A stretch of DNA of 64,000 nt from Actinocorallia populi. Lineage in GTDB: Bacteria; Actinomycetota; Actinomycetes; Streptosporangiales; Streptosporangiaceae. Shown one piece after another: positions 1-7,374 of the stretch; position 1 is the stretch's first letter; each line of letters begins with the position of its first letter. The stretch covers positions 1-64,000 of the forward strand of contig NZ_PVZV01000004.1 of the NCBI RefSeq assembly GCF_002995495.1, given 5' to 3'. The notes below the pieces were generated by a model. It was not told the DNA's origin, did no database searches, and saw nothing but the letters and a program-made list of their open reading frames with translations. Made by a program: the position numbers and the translations under genes.

Positions 1-15
1 GACGACGCGGCCTGA
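1..15 (+). CDS. 3' end of an upstream gene (partial)
   Basis: The window opens with GAC GAC GCG GCC TGA, which reads as the last four codons (D-D-A-A) and stop of a gene running in from the left. A hairpin follows the stop immediately, as expected for a gene end. Nothing can be said about the product. Confidence 0.35.
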   Translation, partial: DDAA

Positions 16-36
16 ACCACACCGGCCAGGTGTGGT
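16..36 (+). terminator. Hairpin after the partial upstream gene
   Basis: Inverted repeat AACCACACC / GGTGTGGT with a GGCCA loop lies directly after the stop codon of the partial gene. There is no T-tract, which is common for actinomycete terminators. Confidence 0.5.
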
Positions 37-49
37 GAAGAGCTGCAAG

Positions 50-69
50 CTCGGCCCTTCAGGGCCGAG
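50..69 (+). terminator. Second hairpin, CTCGGCCC-TTCA-GGGCCGAG
   Basis: Perfect 8-bp stem (50-57 / 62-69) with a TTCA tetraloop, 81 nt before the next gene. Probably a tandem terminator with the hairpin at 16-36; it could instead be a leader structure for the gene at 148. Confidence 0.45.
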
Positions 70-147
70 AAGCTGACGTAAGGATCGCTGAACCGTTGTA
101 AGGCGGGGAAGAGTGATGGAGACTCTCTGCGATCGGGAGGAGAGGAC

Positions 148-759
148 ATGAACAACGCGGCCAGGCATGTGCTGGGGCTCGTGGTGGGAGTGGTGGCGAC
201 GCCGGTGGCACTGCTGCTGTGGTGCTACGGGATCACCGAGATGGGGCAGGTGTACCGACTGGGCAGGGAGGCGCCGCTGCTGGGAGCCCTGCTGATGGTG
301 GCGGGCGGGGTGCTCCTCGGGGTGTTGTGCGGGTCGCGGATCTCTCCGCTGGCCTCGCTGGTGCCGGGAGTGGTGCTCGGCGGGCTCGGGACGGCCCTGC
401 TGTTCGAGCCGTACGCGTTCAGCCGACATGTCCACGACCTGATACCGGGTGACGCGGGGATCGGTTTCCTCACCCTGAGCAGCACGGGCGTGCTCGTCGC
501 GCTGGGGGTGACGCTGCTGGCCGCCTCGGTGCCGCCGTCGCGCTGGCGGGTGATGCGGAAGCCGCCGCCCGTGCCCTACCCGCAGTTGCCGTTCACGGTG
601 GGCGGCCCCGGGCAGTCGGCGGTCCCCGGGCAGCCCGACTTCTCCGGTTCCGGGCGGCCTCCGACGGACATGCCGGTGGCCGGAGGGCCCCCGCCCGCGG
701 TGCCGCCGCCGGGCGGCGCTCCGCAGCCACCCCCGCTCCCGTACCAGCCGGGCACATGA
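148..759 (+). CDS. Four-TM membrane protein with proline-rich tail
   Basis: 203 aa, family not recognised. Four hydrophobic segments are visible at about residues 9-28, 45-62, 66-86 and 107-127. A tail rich in Pro, Gly and Gln (about 138-203) follows and is probably cytoplasmic; such tails in actinomycete membrane proteins often bind partners. The start is well supported: GGGAGGAGAGG lies 3 nt before the ATG. The STAS gene at 827 follows after 67 nt on the same strand, so the two may be co-transcribed, though no functional link is evident. Confidence 0.75.
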   Translation: MNNAARHVLGLVVGVVATPVALLLWCYGITEMGQVYRLGREAPLLGALLMVAGGVLLGVLCGSRISPLASLVPGVVLGGLGTALLFEPYAFSRHVHDLIPGDAGIGFLTLSSTGVLVALGVTLLAASVPPSRWRVMRKPPPVPYPQLPFTVGGPGQSAVPGQPDFSGSGRPPTDMPVAGGPPPAVPPPGGAPQPPPLPYQPGT

Positions 760-826
760 GACGGTGGGCCCGCACAGGACAGAGGACTGAACATGAGCGG
801 TACTTCTGAGAACGTGGAGGTGGACG

Positions 827-1180
827 ATGGTGGGAGCCGGCGAACGGTTGCGGCTGGAGCACCGGGTCGAGGGGGAGGTCACCGTGGTGCGCCCCAGCGG
901 CGAGGTGGACGTGTTCACCGCGCCGGCGCTGCGTGAGTTCCTGCTCGAACTGCTCGAAGGCGGGATGCGCAGGCTCGTGGTGGACCTGTCGGGGGTGTCG
1001 TTCCTGGACAGCACGGGCCTGGCGGTCCTGGTCGGGATCTGGCAGCGGCTGCGCTACCACGAGGGCTCGTTCGCGTTGGCCGGGGCGAACCCCCACATCA
1101 CCCAGGTGCTGCACACCACCCGGCTGGACCAGCCGCTCCGCCTGCACGGCACGGTCGACGAGGCCGTCGCGGCGGGCTGA
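827..1180 (+). CDS. STAS-domain anti-sigma factor antagonist
   Basis: 117 aa, essentially one STAS domain (SpoIIAA/RsbV type). These proteins bind an anti-sigma kinase and release the sigma factor; the kinase inactivates them by phosphorylating a Ser or Thr. The classic motif FLDSTGL is present with Ser62 as the expected phosphosite, preceded by the usual VVDLSGV strand. Start ATG has GGAGG 6 nt upstream. An out-of-frame ATG at 793 also has a good ribosome site (AGAGGA), so a different N-terminus through a frameshift cannot be excluded. No partner kinase is adjacent. Confidence 0.88.
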   Translation: MVGAGERLRLEHRVEGEVTVVRPSGEVDVFTAPALREFLLELLEGGMRRLVVDLSGVSFLDSTGLAVLVGIWQRLRYHEGSFALAGANPHITQVLHTTRLDQPLRLHGTVDEAVAAG

Positions 1181-1283
1181 ACCCCGGCGACCGGCTCCGC
1201 GGGCGCGCCGAGAGCCGGACGGAGACCCGGTCCCGCGGGTGCGTCACGCGCCGGAGGACGCGCCCGCCGGGGGGCCGGAACGA

Positions 1284-2240
1284 TCAGTATCCGGCGGCCG
1301 GGTCGACGAGGCCGACCAGCGGCCGCCCTTCGGCGAACAGCCGTACGTTCTCCGCCACCCGCTCGCACAACATCGTCGCCACGTACTCCGACGAGTCCGC
1401 GCAGTGCGAAGTAATCAAAACCTGGTCATGGCTCCACAAAGGGTGCCCGTCGGGTAGCGGTTCGGGGTCCGTCACGTCCAGTCCGGCCGCGGCGAGCCGC
1501 CCGGCGTCCAGGGCCTTGAGCAGCGCCTCGGTGTCGACGTGCGGGCCGCGCGCCACGTTCACCAGGACGGCCCCCGGCGGCAGGAGCGCGAGCTCGGGCG
1601 CCCCCACGATGTGCCGGGTCTCCGGCGTCAGCGCCAGCGCCACGACGAGCACGTCCGTGGACGGCAGGACGTCGTGCAGCCGGGAGACCGGCAGCGTCTC
1701 GTCGGCCCCTTCCAGCGGGGTGGCGCTGCGCCGCAGCACCCGCACACGGCACCCGAACGGCCCGAGGAGCCGGACGAGTTCCGTCGCGATGCCCCCGCCG
1801 CCCAGGATCGTCACGTTCAGCCCGCCCAGGGAGCGCGGGTCGATGGGGTTCCAGTGCGGGACCCGCGCGTGCCGGACGAGGTCGCGCAGGCACGCCAGGG
1901 CCAGCATGAGGGCGTGCTCGCTGACCTGCTTGGCGTAGGAGCCCTTGGCGCACGTGAAGGCCTGCGGGTAGGAGAACGCCTCGGTGAAGTGCTCCACGCC
2001 CGCCCACGGCAGCTGCACCCAGCGCAGGCGCGGGTGGGCGTCCAGGACCTCCGTCAGCGGCCCCGGGCCGCCGGGCAGCAGCCACACGAGCCCGTCGGCG
2101 TCCGCCAGCGGCACGACCTTCCCGCCGCCGCGCTCGACGGCCCGCGCCATCCGTTCCCGCAGGGGGCCCACGGAGACGTCCGTGGGACGTCCGACCCCCT
2201 CGATCGCCGCTTCCGGGGCGATAGCGATTTTGACTTCCAT
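1284..2240 (-). CDS. D-isomer-specific 2-hydroxyacid dehydrogenase
   Basis: 318 aa from the ATG at 2240. NAD(P)-dependent reductase of the D-2-hydroxyacid family, interconverting 2-oxo acids and D-2-hydroxy acids; substrate not predictable. The nucleotide-binding glycines are in VTILGGGGIATEL. The catalytic triad is visible: Arg231 in NVARG, Glu in TDPEPLP, and His in the ITSHC stretch near the C-terminus. An in-frame upstream start at 2312 would add 24 polar residues that do not look like part of the fold, so 2240 is preferred although its ribosome site is weak. Convergent with the STAS gene at 827. Confidence 0.87.
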   Translation of the reverse strand: MEVKIAIAPEAAIEGVGRPTDVSVGPLRERMARAVERGGGKVVPLADADGLVWLLPGGPGPLTEVLDAHPRLRWVQLPWAGVEHFTEAFSYPQAFTCAKGSYAKQVSEHALMLALACLRDLVRHARVPHWNPIDPRSLGGLNVTILGGGGIATELVRLLGPFGCRVRVLRRSATPLEGADETLPVSRLHDVLPSTDVLVVALALTPETRHIVGAPELALLPPGAVLVNVARGPHVDTEALLKALDAGRLAAAGLDVTDPEPLPDGHPLWSHDQVLITSHCADSSEYVATMLCERVAENVRLFAEGRPLVGLVDPAAGY

Positions 2241-2378
2241 ACCCCGCAGTCTCCCACTCTCCCCGTCAGAGCCATGATTTCGTTCAGTGACGGATGACTC
2301 GCCCATAGCCATAGAAAGTGCGATCTTCGCGAGTTACTGTGATCTATACGAGCGATTCACCAAACGAGGAGGCGTCAG

Positions 2379-2591
2379 ATGACCGAAGCGGTGAAGAAGG
2401 GTGAACGTCTGACCGGTGCCCGGCGGGAGGAGCTGGCCAAGGAGCTGGCGGAGGCCTACCAGTCGGGCCGGAGCATCAGGCAGCTCGCGGCCGAGACGGG
2501 ACGCTCGTACGGCGCGGTGCACCGGCTCCTGGTCGACCACGGCGTCACCCTGCGCGGCCGAGGCGGAGCCCGGCGCGCCAAGGTGTCCTGA
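2379..2591 (+). CDS. Small helix-turn-helix protein, Gbn-like nucleoid protein
   Basis: 70 aa with one helix-turn-helix (about residues 25-55, SIRQLAAETGRSYGAVHRLL) and a basic RGRGGARRAK tail. The pattern, including VTLRGRGGA, matches a small actinobacterial protein family I recognise as the one containing Streptomyces Gbn, a GATC-binding nucleoid-associated protein; that identity is from memory. Two GATC sites, one being GATCTT, lie upstream at 2322-2325 and 2341-2344 and would fit autoregulation. Strong ribosome site GAGGAGG. A generic small DNA-binding regulator is the alternative. Confidence 0.8.
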   Translation: MTEAVKKGERLTGARREELAKELAEAYQSGRSIRQLAAETGRSYGAVHRLLVDHGVTLRGRGGARRAKVS

Positions 2592-2600
2592 CCCGCGCGT

Positions 2601-2951
2601 TCACCCAGCGTCCAGCAGGGCACGTACGGCTTCGGGAACGGTGTCGTACAGGGGGATCACCCGGTCCAGTCGGGTGATCTCGAAGGCCTTGCGCACCCGG
2701 GGGATGGCGCCGGCCACCGCCACCCCGGGGCCGAGCCCCCGGGTCATCTTCTGCGTGGTGACGATGCTGTTGAGGCCCGCCGCCGCGCAGAAGCGCACGT
2801 CGCGCAGGTTGACGACGAGGGCGCGGTCACCGAAGCCGATGGAGGACAGCAGGGCCTCACGGAACCTGGGCTCGGACGCCACGTCCAGCTCTCCGTGCAC
2901 GTCGATCAAGACGTAGTGCCCATAATCCGACACTTCGGCTGCATACTCCAT
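2601..2951 (-). CDS. STAS-domain protein lacking the phosphosite serine
   Basis: 116 aa, single STAS domain like the protein at 827-1180. The region that normally reads F-D-S-x-G-L is FCAAAGL here, so alanine (Ala57) stands where Ser/Thr is phosphorylated. If it still binds an anti-sigma factor it would not be switched off in the usual way, or it belongs to a non-partner-switching STAS branch. It converges on the small HTH gene with a 9-nt gap. Not in an operon with any kinase or phosphatase. Confidence 0.85.
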   Translation of the reverse strand: MEYAAEVSDYGHYVLIDVHGELDVASEPRFREALLSSIGFGDRALVVNLRDVRFCAAAGLNSIVTTQKMTRGLGPGVAVAGAIPRVRKAFEITRLDRVIPLYDTVPEAVRALLDAG

Positions 2952-3033
2952 GGAAGCCCCCTTTCCCCGTGACTATTCAGAGTCACTCGCCTACGGGCGG
3001 TTGCCAAGAGGGGCGAGGGAAATTTACCGACCC

Positions 3034-3696
3034 TTACCTCGGAGCATGCGCACTGGTCTGGATCTCCCGGACGAGCACCGCGGTGCGCCCGGAGGCCTCC
3101 AGGACCGGCAGCGTCCCCGACGGGGCGTCGCAGGCGCCCTCACAGGTCCAGGAGACCTCGTACTCGACGGTCGCGGTGACGGGGTAGGGCTCGCGCGCGG
3201 ACCGCGTCCAGACGTGGGAGCAGGGGCCTTCCGGGCCGCTGGGGCCCACGCAGACCTCCCGCCCGTCCCCCAGGTCCCAGCGGACCCGCAGCGGGCGCCC
3301 GGTCAGCACGACGCGCTGCCCCGCCGCCCTGGCCCGGGCCCGGTAGACGTGCCACAGGTCGGACTCCAGCCACAGGAACGTCCGCAGGCCCACATAGGTG
3401 GTGGGCGACGGCCGGGTGCGCGGCACCGGGAGCGGCATCTCCAGCCGCGCCAGGGCCATCCGCGCCACCTCCGCCGTGCCGGCCTTCGGCACGGCGATCA
3501 GCGTCGTGACGCAGAACTGCGACTCCGGCGGGCAGGGGATCACCACGTAGGGCTCGGGTTTCGGCGCGTACCGCCCCGGACGCCCCTCCGAGAGCGACTG
3601 CAGGCAGGAGACGACCGCGGCGACCTCGCACCGCGGCTCCACCACGCGGGGCTCCGGCGGGGCGAAGGCCAGCGCCAGGGCCAGGGACGTCAGCAC
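3034..3696 (-). CDS. Exported PKD-like domain protein
   Basis: 220 aa, starting at a GTG that overlaps the stop of the lipoprotein gene by 7 nt, so the pair is translationally coupled. The N-terminus (LTSLALALAFAPP) is a short hydrophobic export-type segment. The C-terminal half has the WDLGDG...CSHVW...YPVTATVEYEVSW pattern of PKD-like beta-sandwich domains common in actinomycete secreted proteins. Several Cys residues suggest disulfides. The catalytic role, if any, is unknown; probably a cell-surface accessory protein working with the adjacent lipoprotein. Confidence 0.7.
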   Translation of the reverse strand: MLTSLALALAFAPPEPRVVEPRCEVAAVVSCLQSLSEGRPGRYAPKPEPYVVIPCPPESQFCVTTLIAVPKAGTAEVARMALARLEMPLPVPRTRPSPTTYVGLRTFLWLESDLWHVYRARARAAGQRVVLTGRPLRVRWDLGDGREVCVGPSGPEGPCSHVWTRSAREPYPVTATVEYEVSWTCEGACDAPSGTLPVLEASGRTAVLVREIQTSAHAPR

Positions 3697-4238
3697 GGCC
3701 GCACCTCGCCGACCCGCCACACCTTCCAGGAACGCCCCGCCAAGGCGTCCTCCAGCTTCAGCCGGGTCTCCACCAGCGCCTGCTCGGTCACCGGACGGGG
3801 CCCGAGCCGCCGTCCCGTCACGGCGTCGAAGGTCGTGAACCCGGGGGAGTGCACGCAGTCCAGCACCAGCGCCGTCCGGTGCCTGATCCACGCGAGCCGC
3901 GGGTTGAGCGCCAGATGGGTGCGCCGCACCACCGACCGGCCGCGCTGCTCCTCGACCATCGCGACGAGCCGGGACGCCAGCGGCTCGGCCGCGACCTCGG
4001 GCAGGCGCGAGGCGTCGTTGCCGCCCAGCGCCGCCTCCAGCACCCGGTGGAACTCCCGGTAGGAGCCCAGGACGTCCTCGGGCCGCGACGGGACCGGCGG
4101 CGGTGGCGGAGCGGCCGCGGAAGCGGTGGAGGCGGCCGCCCCCGGGGGCGCGAACCCCCCTTCCGCGGCGCGGGCGGTGCACGCGGCCAGCGGCAGGATC
4201 AGGACGCAGGCCAGGGCGCGCGCCGGGGCGGAAGGCAT
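3690..4238 (-). CDS. Putative lipoprotein
   Basis: 182 aa. The N-terminus MPSAPARALACVLILPLAAC gives a basic n-region, hydrophobic stretch and an LAAC lipobox, indicating lipidation at the Cys near residue 20. A Pro/Ala-rich linker (about 30-55) follows, then a domain with conserved-looking LGSYREFHRVLEAAL and a C-terminal KVWRVGEVRPC. The mature domain resembles the small alpha/beta fold of actinomycete proteins that follow a PKD-like partner; the family name is not recognised. First gene of a two-gene unit with 3034-3696. Confidence 0.7.
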   Translation of the reverse strand: MPSAPARALACVLILPLAACTARAAEGGFAPPGAAASTASAAAPPPPPVPSRPEDVLGSYREFHRVLEAALGGNDASRLPEVAAEPLASRLVAMVEEQRGRSVVRRTHLALNPRLAWIRHRTALVLDCVHSPGFTTFDAVTGRRLGPRPVTEQALVETRLKLEDALAGRSWKVWRVGEVRPC

Positions 4239-4323
4239 GGCCCGGGAGCCTAGGGACGCCGCGCGCGGCCACGGAGCGGATCGACCGAGCCTTGGCCGAA
4301 ACCAGCCCGGAAGGATTCCGTCC

Positions 4324-4366
4324 ACCGCCGAGACCGCCGAGTCCGCCGAGTCCGCCGAGACCGCCG
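4324..4366. repeat. Tandem 9-bp repeat, (A/T)CCGCCGAG x4.7
   Basis: Four complete units and one partial unit of (A/T)CCGCCGAG run head to tail upstream of the lipoprotein gene. It is non-coding by context. Slippage-prone; no regulatory role can be read from it. Confidence 0.7.
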
Positions 4367-4440
4367 GTCGGCCCGGCCGACCGCGCACTCCGGCCGACCA
4401 CGCGCTCCAGCCGGTCACGTGCTCCGGCGGCCGCGCGCTC

Positions 4441-4461
4441 CGGCGGGGCGCCGCCCCGCCG
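4441..4461 (-). terminator. Palindromic hairpin downstream of the peptidase gene
   Basis: CGGCGGGGCG / CGCCCCGCCG are perfect 10-bp arms around a single C, 47 nt past the stop of the minus-strand peptidase gene. Its GC-only stem lacks a T-tract. Likely transcription terminator. Confidence 0.45.
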
Positions 4462-4480
4462 GAGAGGCCGCCGTGCGGAT

Positions 4481-4522
4481 CGGCCGAGCCGGGTCGGCCG
4501 AGCAGGGTCAGCCGAGCAGGTC
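4481..4522. repeat. Three 14-bp repeats over the peptidase stop codon
   Basis: CGGCCGAGCCGGGT, CGGCCGAGCAGGGT and CAGCCGAGCAGGTC are adjacent, and the last overlaps the 3' end of the peptidase gene (stop at 4508-4510). The repeat probably arose by local duplication of the gene end. Confidence 0.6.
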
Positions 4523-5662
4523 CAGCAGGCGCTGGTCCGGTTCGGCTCCGCGTTCCAGCGGGTCGATCAGCTCGTCCAGGTCGACGCGTTCGAAGTCCGG
4601 GCCGATCAGCACGTGCTGGCGCAGCACGTGCTCGGGCCGGTGGCCGCTGCGGCGCAGGGCGTCGCTGATCAGCGGCACCAGGATCCGGCTGACCGGGAAC
4701 AGCTCGGGCGACTGGCCGCCGCACCGCCGCAGGATCTCCGCGGCCCGCCCGGCCAGGACGAGGCCGAGCACGTCGCGGGCGAGCACCGCCGGGTGGCCGA
4801 GGATGTCGGCGGCGACCTCGCGCACCCGGATCGCGCACTGCGTGGCGGCCTCCTCCCACACCGAGGCGTCGGCGGCGTCGAACGTCACCGCGCGCAGGCC
4901 CGCGGGCTCGGGCTCGGTCCGGGCCCGCCCGCCGAAGCGCACCGACGTCGGGCAGGGCGCGGGCGCCAGCGGCGCGGGCGTGACCGGCCCGGGCGTGACC
5001 GGCCCGGGGGCGGCGCTGCCGAGCCGTTCGGCCAGCAGCTTGGCGAACCCCGCCTCCACCTCGACGGGCAGCGGGCGCAGCGGCACCGGGCGCACCCCGG
5101 CGACCCCGGCGGGGACGCGGGAGGTGCCGAGCAGGGCGGTGACCCGCCCGGCGAGCTCGGGCAGCTCGAACCGTTCGCGCTCCTGGCCGAGCCGCCAGCG
5201 CCAGGCGGCCCAGAAGTCCACCGGGTACCAGCCGGCGGCGGCCAGCGGGCCGACGTACTGCAGGACGAACCTCTCGAAGGTCAACGACAGGTAGGAGGCG
5301 TGCACCAGGGCGGCCGCGACGGACTCGGGCGAGACGACCTGCGCGACGAGCGCGTCGGCCAGGCCCTCGACGCCGGCCCCTCCGGCGGGCACCAGCCGCG
5401 AGGCCGAGTGCAGGTGCACCAGTTCGTGCGCGACGACCGCCGCGAGTTCGTCGGCGGGCAGGTCCAGGACGTAGGGGAGCCCGAGCAGCAGCCTGCCGGG
5501 CAGGGCGACGACCTCCGGCACCGGGTACAGGTCGACCTCGGCGGGGGCGGGCACGCCGAGGCGGGCGGCGGTGTCGGCCACCAGCAGCCACAGGTCCGGC
5601 TGGCTCTCGGCGGTGATCGGCACGGCGGCCGGCGCCGCACCGAAGCCGGGTGCTGTCTTCAC
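4508..5662 (-). CDS. Soluble M48-like zinc metallopeptidase
   Basis: 384 aa, GTG start. The zinc motif HELVH is at residues 79-83, and a downstream ExxAD (Glu99-Asp103) fits the third ligand of the M48/gluzincin arrangement. Unlike HtpX or Ste24 no transmembrane helix is visible and there is no signal peptide, so it should act in the cytoplasm. The second half (about 210-384) is of unknown function and begins with a Pro-Gly-Val-Thr repeat linker coded by a tandem duplication near 4970-5010. No operon partners. Substrate unknown; could also be a non-proteolytic relative. Confidence 0.72.
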   Translation of the reverse strand: MKTAPGFGAAPAAVPITAESQPDLWLLVADTAARLGVPAPAEVDLYPVPEVVALPGRLLLGLPYVLDLPADELAAVVAHELVHLHSASRLVPAGGAGVEGLADALVAQVVSPESVAAALVHASYLSLTFERFVLQYVGPLAAAGWYPVDFWAAWRWRLGQERERFELPELAGRVTALLGTSRVPAGVAGVRPVPLRPLPVEVEAGFAKLLAERLGSAAPGPVTPGPVTPAPLAPAPCPTSVRFGGRARTEPEPAGLRAVTFDAADASVWEEAATQCAIRVREVAADILGHPAVLARDVLGLVLAGRAAEILRRCGGQSPELFPVSRILVPLISDALRRSGHRPEHVLRQHVLIGPDFERVDLDELIDPLERGAEPDQRLLDLLG

Positions 5663-5770
5663 AAAGACCGGAGGCTACCAACGCGTTACGACGAAATGAC
5701 CGGGTGATCATTGTTCGTGGCGCGGCTCACGCGAACCGGAGCGCGGCCCGCGGCGTCCGAGGCGCGTGCC

Positions 5771-5776
5771 TAAGCT
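5771..5776 (+). promoter_or_regulatory. -10 element of a leaderless promoter (TAAGCT)
   Basis: TAAGCT matches the actinobacterial TAnnnT -10 hexamer and lies exactly 7 nt before the ATG at 5784, so transcription would start at the initiation codon. Confidence 0.5.
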
Positions 5777-5783
5777 GGGGGGC

Positions 5784-6425
5784 ATGCTGCGCCTATTGGA
5801 GACCCGGACCGGACAGGTCGTCGGAGTCCGGCCCGGGCCCCTGAGACTCTACGTGTATCAGCCGGATGACCTGCGTGTCTGCCTCACCGCGGACATGCTG
5901 CGCCGGGTGGCGCTCCGGCTGCGCCGCCGCGCCCTCACCACCGCAGCTCACGCGGCCGATCACGGGTGGCTGAGCATCCCCCGGCTGGAGGCCGGAGATC
6001 CACTTCCGGGGGCTTTGGGTGTGGGGAAGCTCACTTCCGGAGCGTCCGTCGGCGTGGCGGAATGGACGGCCCCGCCACCCGCCGACGTCGAGCCCGCGGC
6101 GCTGCGGCTCGCCCTCCTGCGCCACCGGTACCGGGAGGAGGCGCGTCTGGGGCCGGAAGCGGTCAGCGCGGCCTCGGCCGACCTGGCGCGCTGGCGCGGC
6201 AGGCTCGCCGAGTGGGCGACCCTGCCCTCCGAGCCGATCCACGCCCCCTACGCCGCGCAGACCCTGGAGGCCCTCTGCGACGACCTGGACGTTCCGCGGG
6301 CGCTGGACGTCCTGGACGGCCTGATGGACGACGAGGGCGTCGCGCCCGGCGCCCGCCTGGAGACGGTCCTGCAGCTCGACCAGATCCTGGCGCTCGAACT
6401 GCCCGCGGCCATCGGCACCCGCTGA
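5784..6425 (+). CDS. Shrunken MshC/CysRS-like protein without catalytic core
   Basis: 213 aa. The first ~40 residues (LETRTG...LRLYVYQPDD...LRRVALRLR) follow the opening of cysteinyl-tRNA synthetase and of MshC, the mycothiol ligase. Residues about 105-205 (VEPAALRLALLRHRYR...ADLARWRGRL...LCDDLDVPRAL) follow their C-terminal helical domain closely. Missing are the HIGH motif, the zinc cysteines and KMSKS, i.e. about 200 residues of the ~410 in MshC. It cannot be an active ligase. It may bind tRNA(Cys), cysteine or a partner enzyme. ATG at 5784 is preferred (leaderless); a GTG at 5766 would add six residues. Confidence 0.72.
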   Translation: MLRLLETRTGQVVGVRPGPLRLYVYQPDDLRVCLTADMLRRVALRLRRRALTTAAHAADHGWLSIPRLEAGDPLPGALGVGKLTSGASVGVAEWTAPPPADVEPAALRLALLRHRYREEARLGPEAVSAASADLARWRGRLAEWATLPSEPIHAPYAAQTLEALCDDLDVPRALDVLDGLMDDEGVAPGARLETVLQLDQILALELPAAIGTR

Positions 6426-6436
6426 GCCCGGTCCCG

Positions 6437-7246
6437 TCAGAACGCGGGGCCCGGCGGGAAGGGCTCGAAGCCGGGCGGCGGCGGGGCGCCGTCGGCCTTG
6501 CGGACGGCGGCGAAGCGCAGCCGCACGTAGTCGGCGACCCAGCCGGACTCGCGGCGCAGCGCCGGGGCGGCCAGCTCGTTCACCCGCTCCAGCAGCGGCT
6601 GGACGAGCGGCGGCGGCACGTCCCGCAGCGGCTCGGCGGCGTACACCCGCACCCAGTCGGCGGCGCCGTCGGGGCCCTCGGTCATCCGGGTGGGGCGGTC
6701 GAAGTACTCCAGCAGCCGGACGGTGAAGCCCGCCTCCTCCAGCCGGGTGGCGTATCCGGCGGGGGTGGGGAAGAACCACGGCAGCTCCGGCTCGGTGAGC
6801 CCGAACTCGCGCCAGGCCGTCTGCATCGCGGCGATCAGCTCGGCGCAGTTGCCGGCGCCGCCCATCTCGGCGACGAACCTGCCGCCGGGCCGCAGCGCCG
6901 AGTACACGCGGGCGATCACCGCGTCGGGGTCGCGCACCATCCAGTGCAGCGCCGACATGGAGATCACCGCGTCGTAGGCGTCGGAGACGGTGAAGTCGTG
7001 CGCGTCTCCGGCGGTGAAGGACAGCTCGGGGAACTGGGAGGAGGCCTGGGCGATGAGGTGGAGGCTGCCGTCGATGCCCAGCGGCTGCGCGCCGCGCGCG
7101 TGGAGTTCGGCGGTGAGCAGGCCCGCTCCGCAGCCCAGGTCGATGACCTTCTCGCCGGGCTGGGGGTCCAGCAGGTCGATCAGTGGCGCGCCGTGTGCGG
7201 AGACGTATCCGAAGGCGGAGTCGTACGTCGCCACGGACCAGTTCAT
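6437..7246 (-). CDS. Class I SAM-dependent methyltransferase
   Basis: 269 aa. SAM-binding motif VIDLGCGAG is at about residues 34-42, followed by the acidic loop and the ISMSALHWM post-motif, which resembles trans-aconitate 2-methyltransferase and related small-molecule methyltransferases. The substrate cannot be predicted. The C-terminal half (YFDRPTRM...AAEPLRDVPP) supports the same subfamily. No ribosome site; instead TATCTT lies 7 nt before the ATG on the minus strand, so the mRNA is probably leaderless. Convergent with the MshC-like gene (11-nt gap). Confidence 0.85.
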   Translation of the reverse strand: MNWSVATYDSAFGYVSAHGAPLIDLLDPQPGEKVIDLGCGAGLLTAELHARGAQPLGIDGSLHLIAQASSQFPELSFTAGDAHDFTVSDAYDAVISMSALHWMVRDPDAVIARVYSALRPGGRFVAEMGGAGNCAELIAAMQTAWREFGLTEPELPWFFPTPAGYATRLEEAGFTVRLLEYFDRPTRMTEGPDGAADWVRVYAAEPLRDVPPPLVQPLLERVNELAAPALRRESGWVADYVRLRFAAVRKADGAPPPPGFEPFPPGPAF

Positions 7247-7253
7247 AGAAGTG

Positions 7254-7259
7254 AAGATA
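7254..7259 (-). promoter_or_regulatory. -10 element (TATCTT) of a leaderless promoter
   Basis: On the minus strand TATCTT is followed by CACTTCT and then the ATG of the methyltransferase. The 7-nt spacing puts the transcription start at the start codon. Confidence 0.5.
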
Positions 7260-7337
7260 TCTGACGAAAGTACACGTGTGCGGAGGTAACGGTCCGACGG
7301 GTCGGCGGCCGCCCGGAGGCCGGGAGCGGCGGTCTTC

Positions 7338-7343
7338 TAAACT
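7338..7343 (+). promoter_or_regulatory. -10 element (TAAACT) before the crotonase gene
   Basis: TAAACT sits 31 nt upstream of the crotonase ATG, leaving room for a short leader with the GGAAGAGG ribosome site. No clear -35. Confidence 0.35.
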
Positions 7344-7374
7344 CGGCCCGACGTCCAGGCGGAAGAGGTGGATC

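Noticed and set aside
4324-4366. CRISPR-like array
   Set aside because: The units are 9 bp without spacers: a simple tandem repeat.
3690-5711. Very long minus-strand frame (673 codons) across the lipoprotein and peptidase genes
   Set aside because: Only its last 182 codons, from 4238, look like a real protein. The rest is Arg/Ala/Gly-rich shadow of the peptidase gene in another frame.
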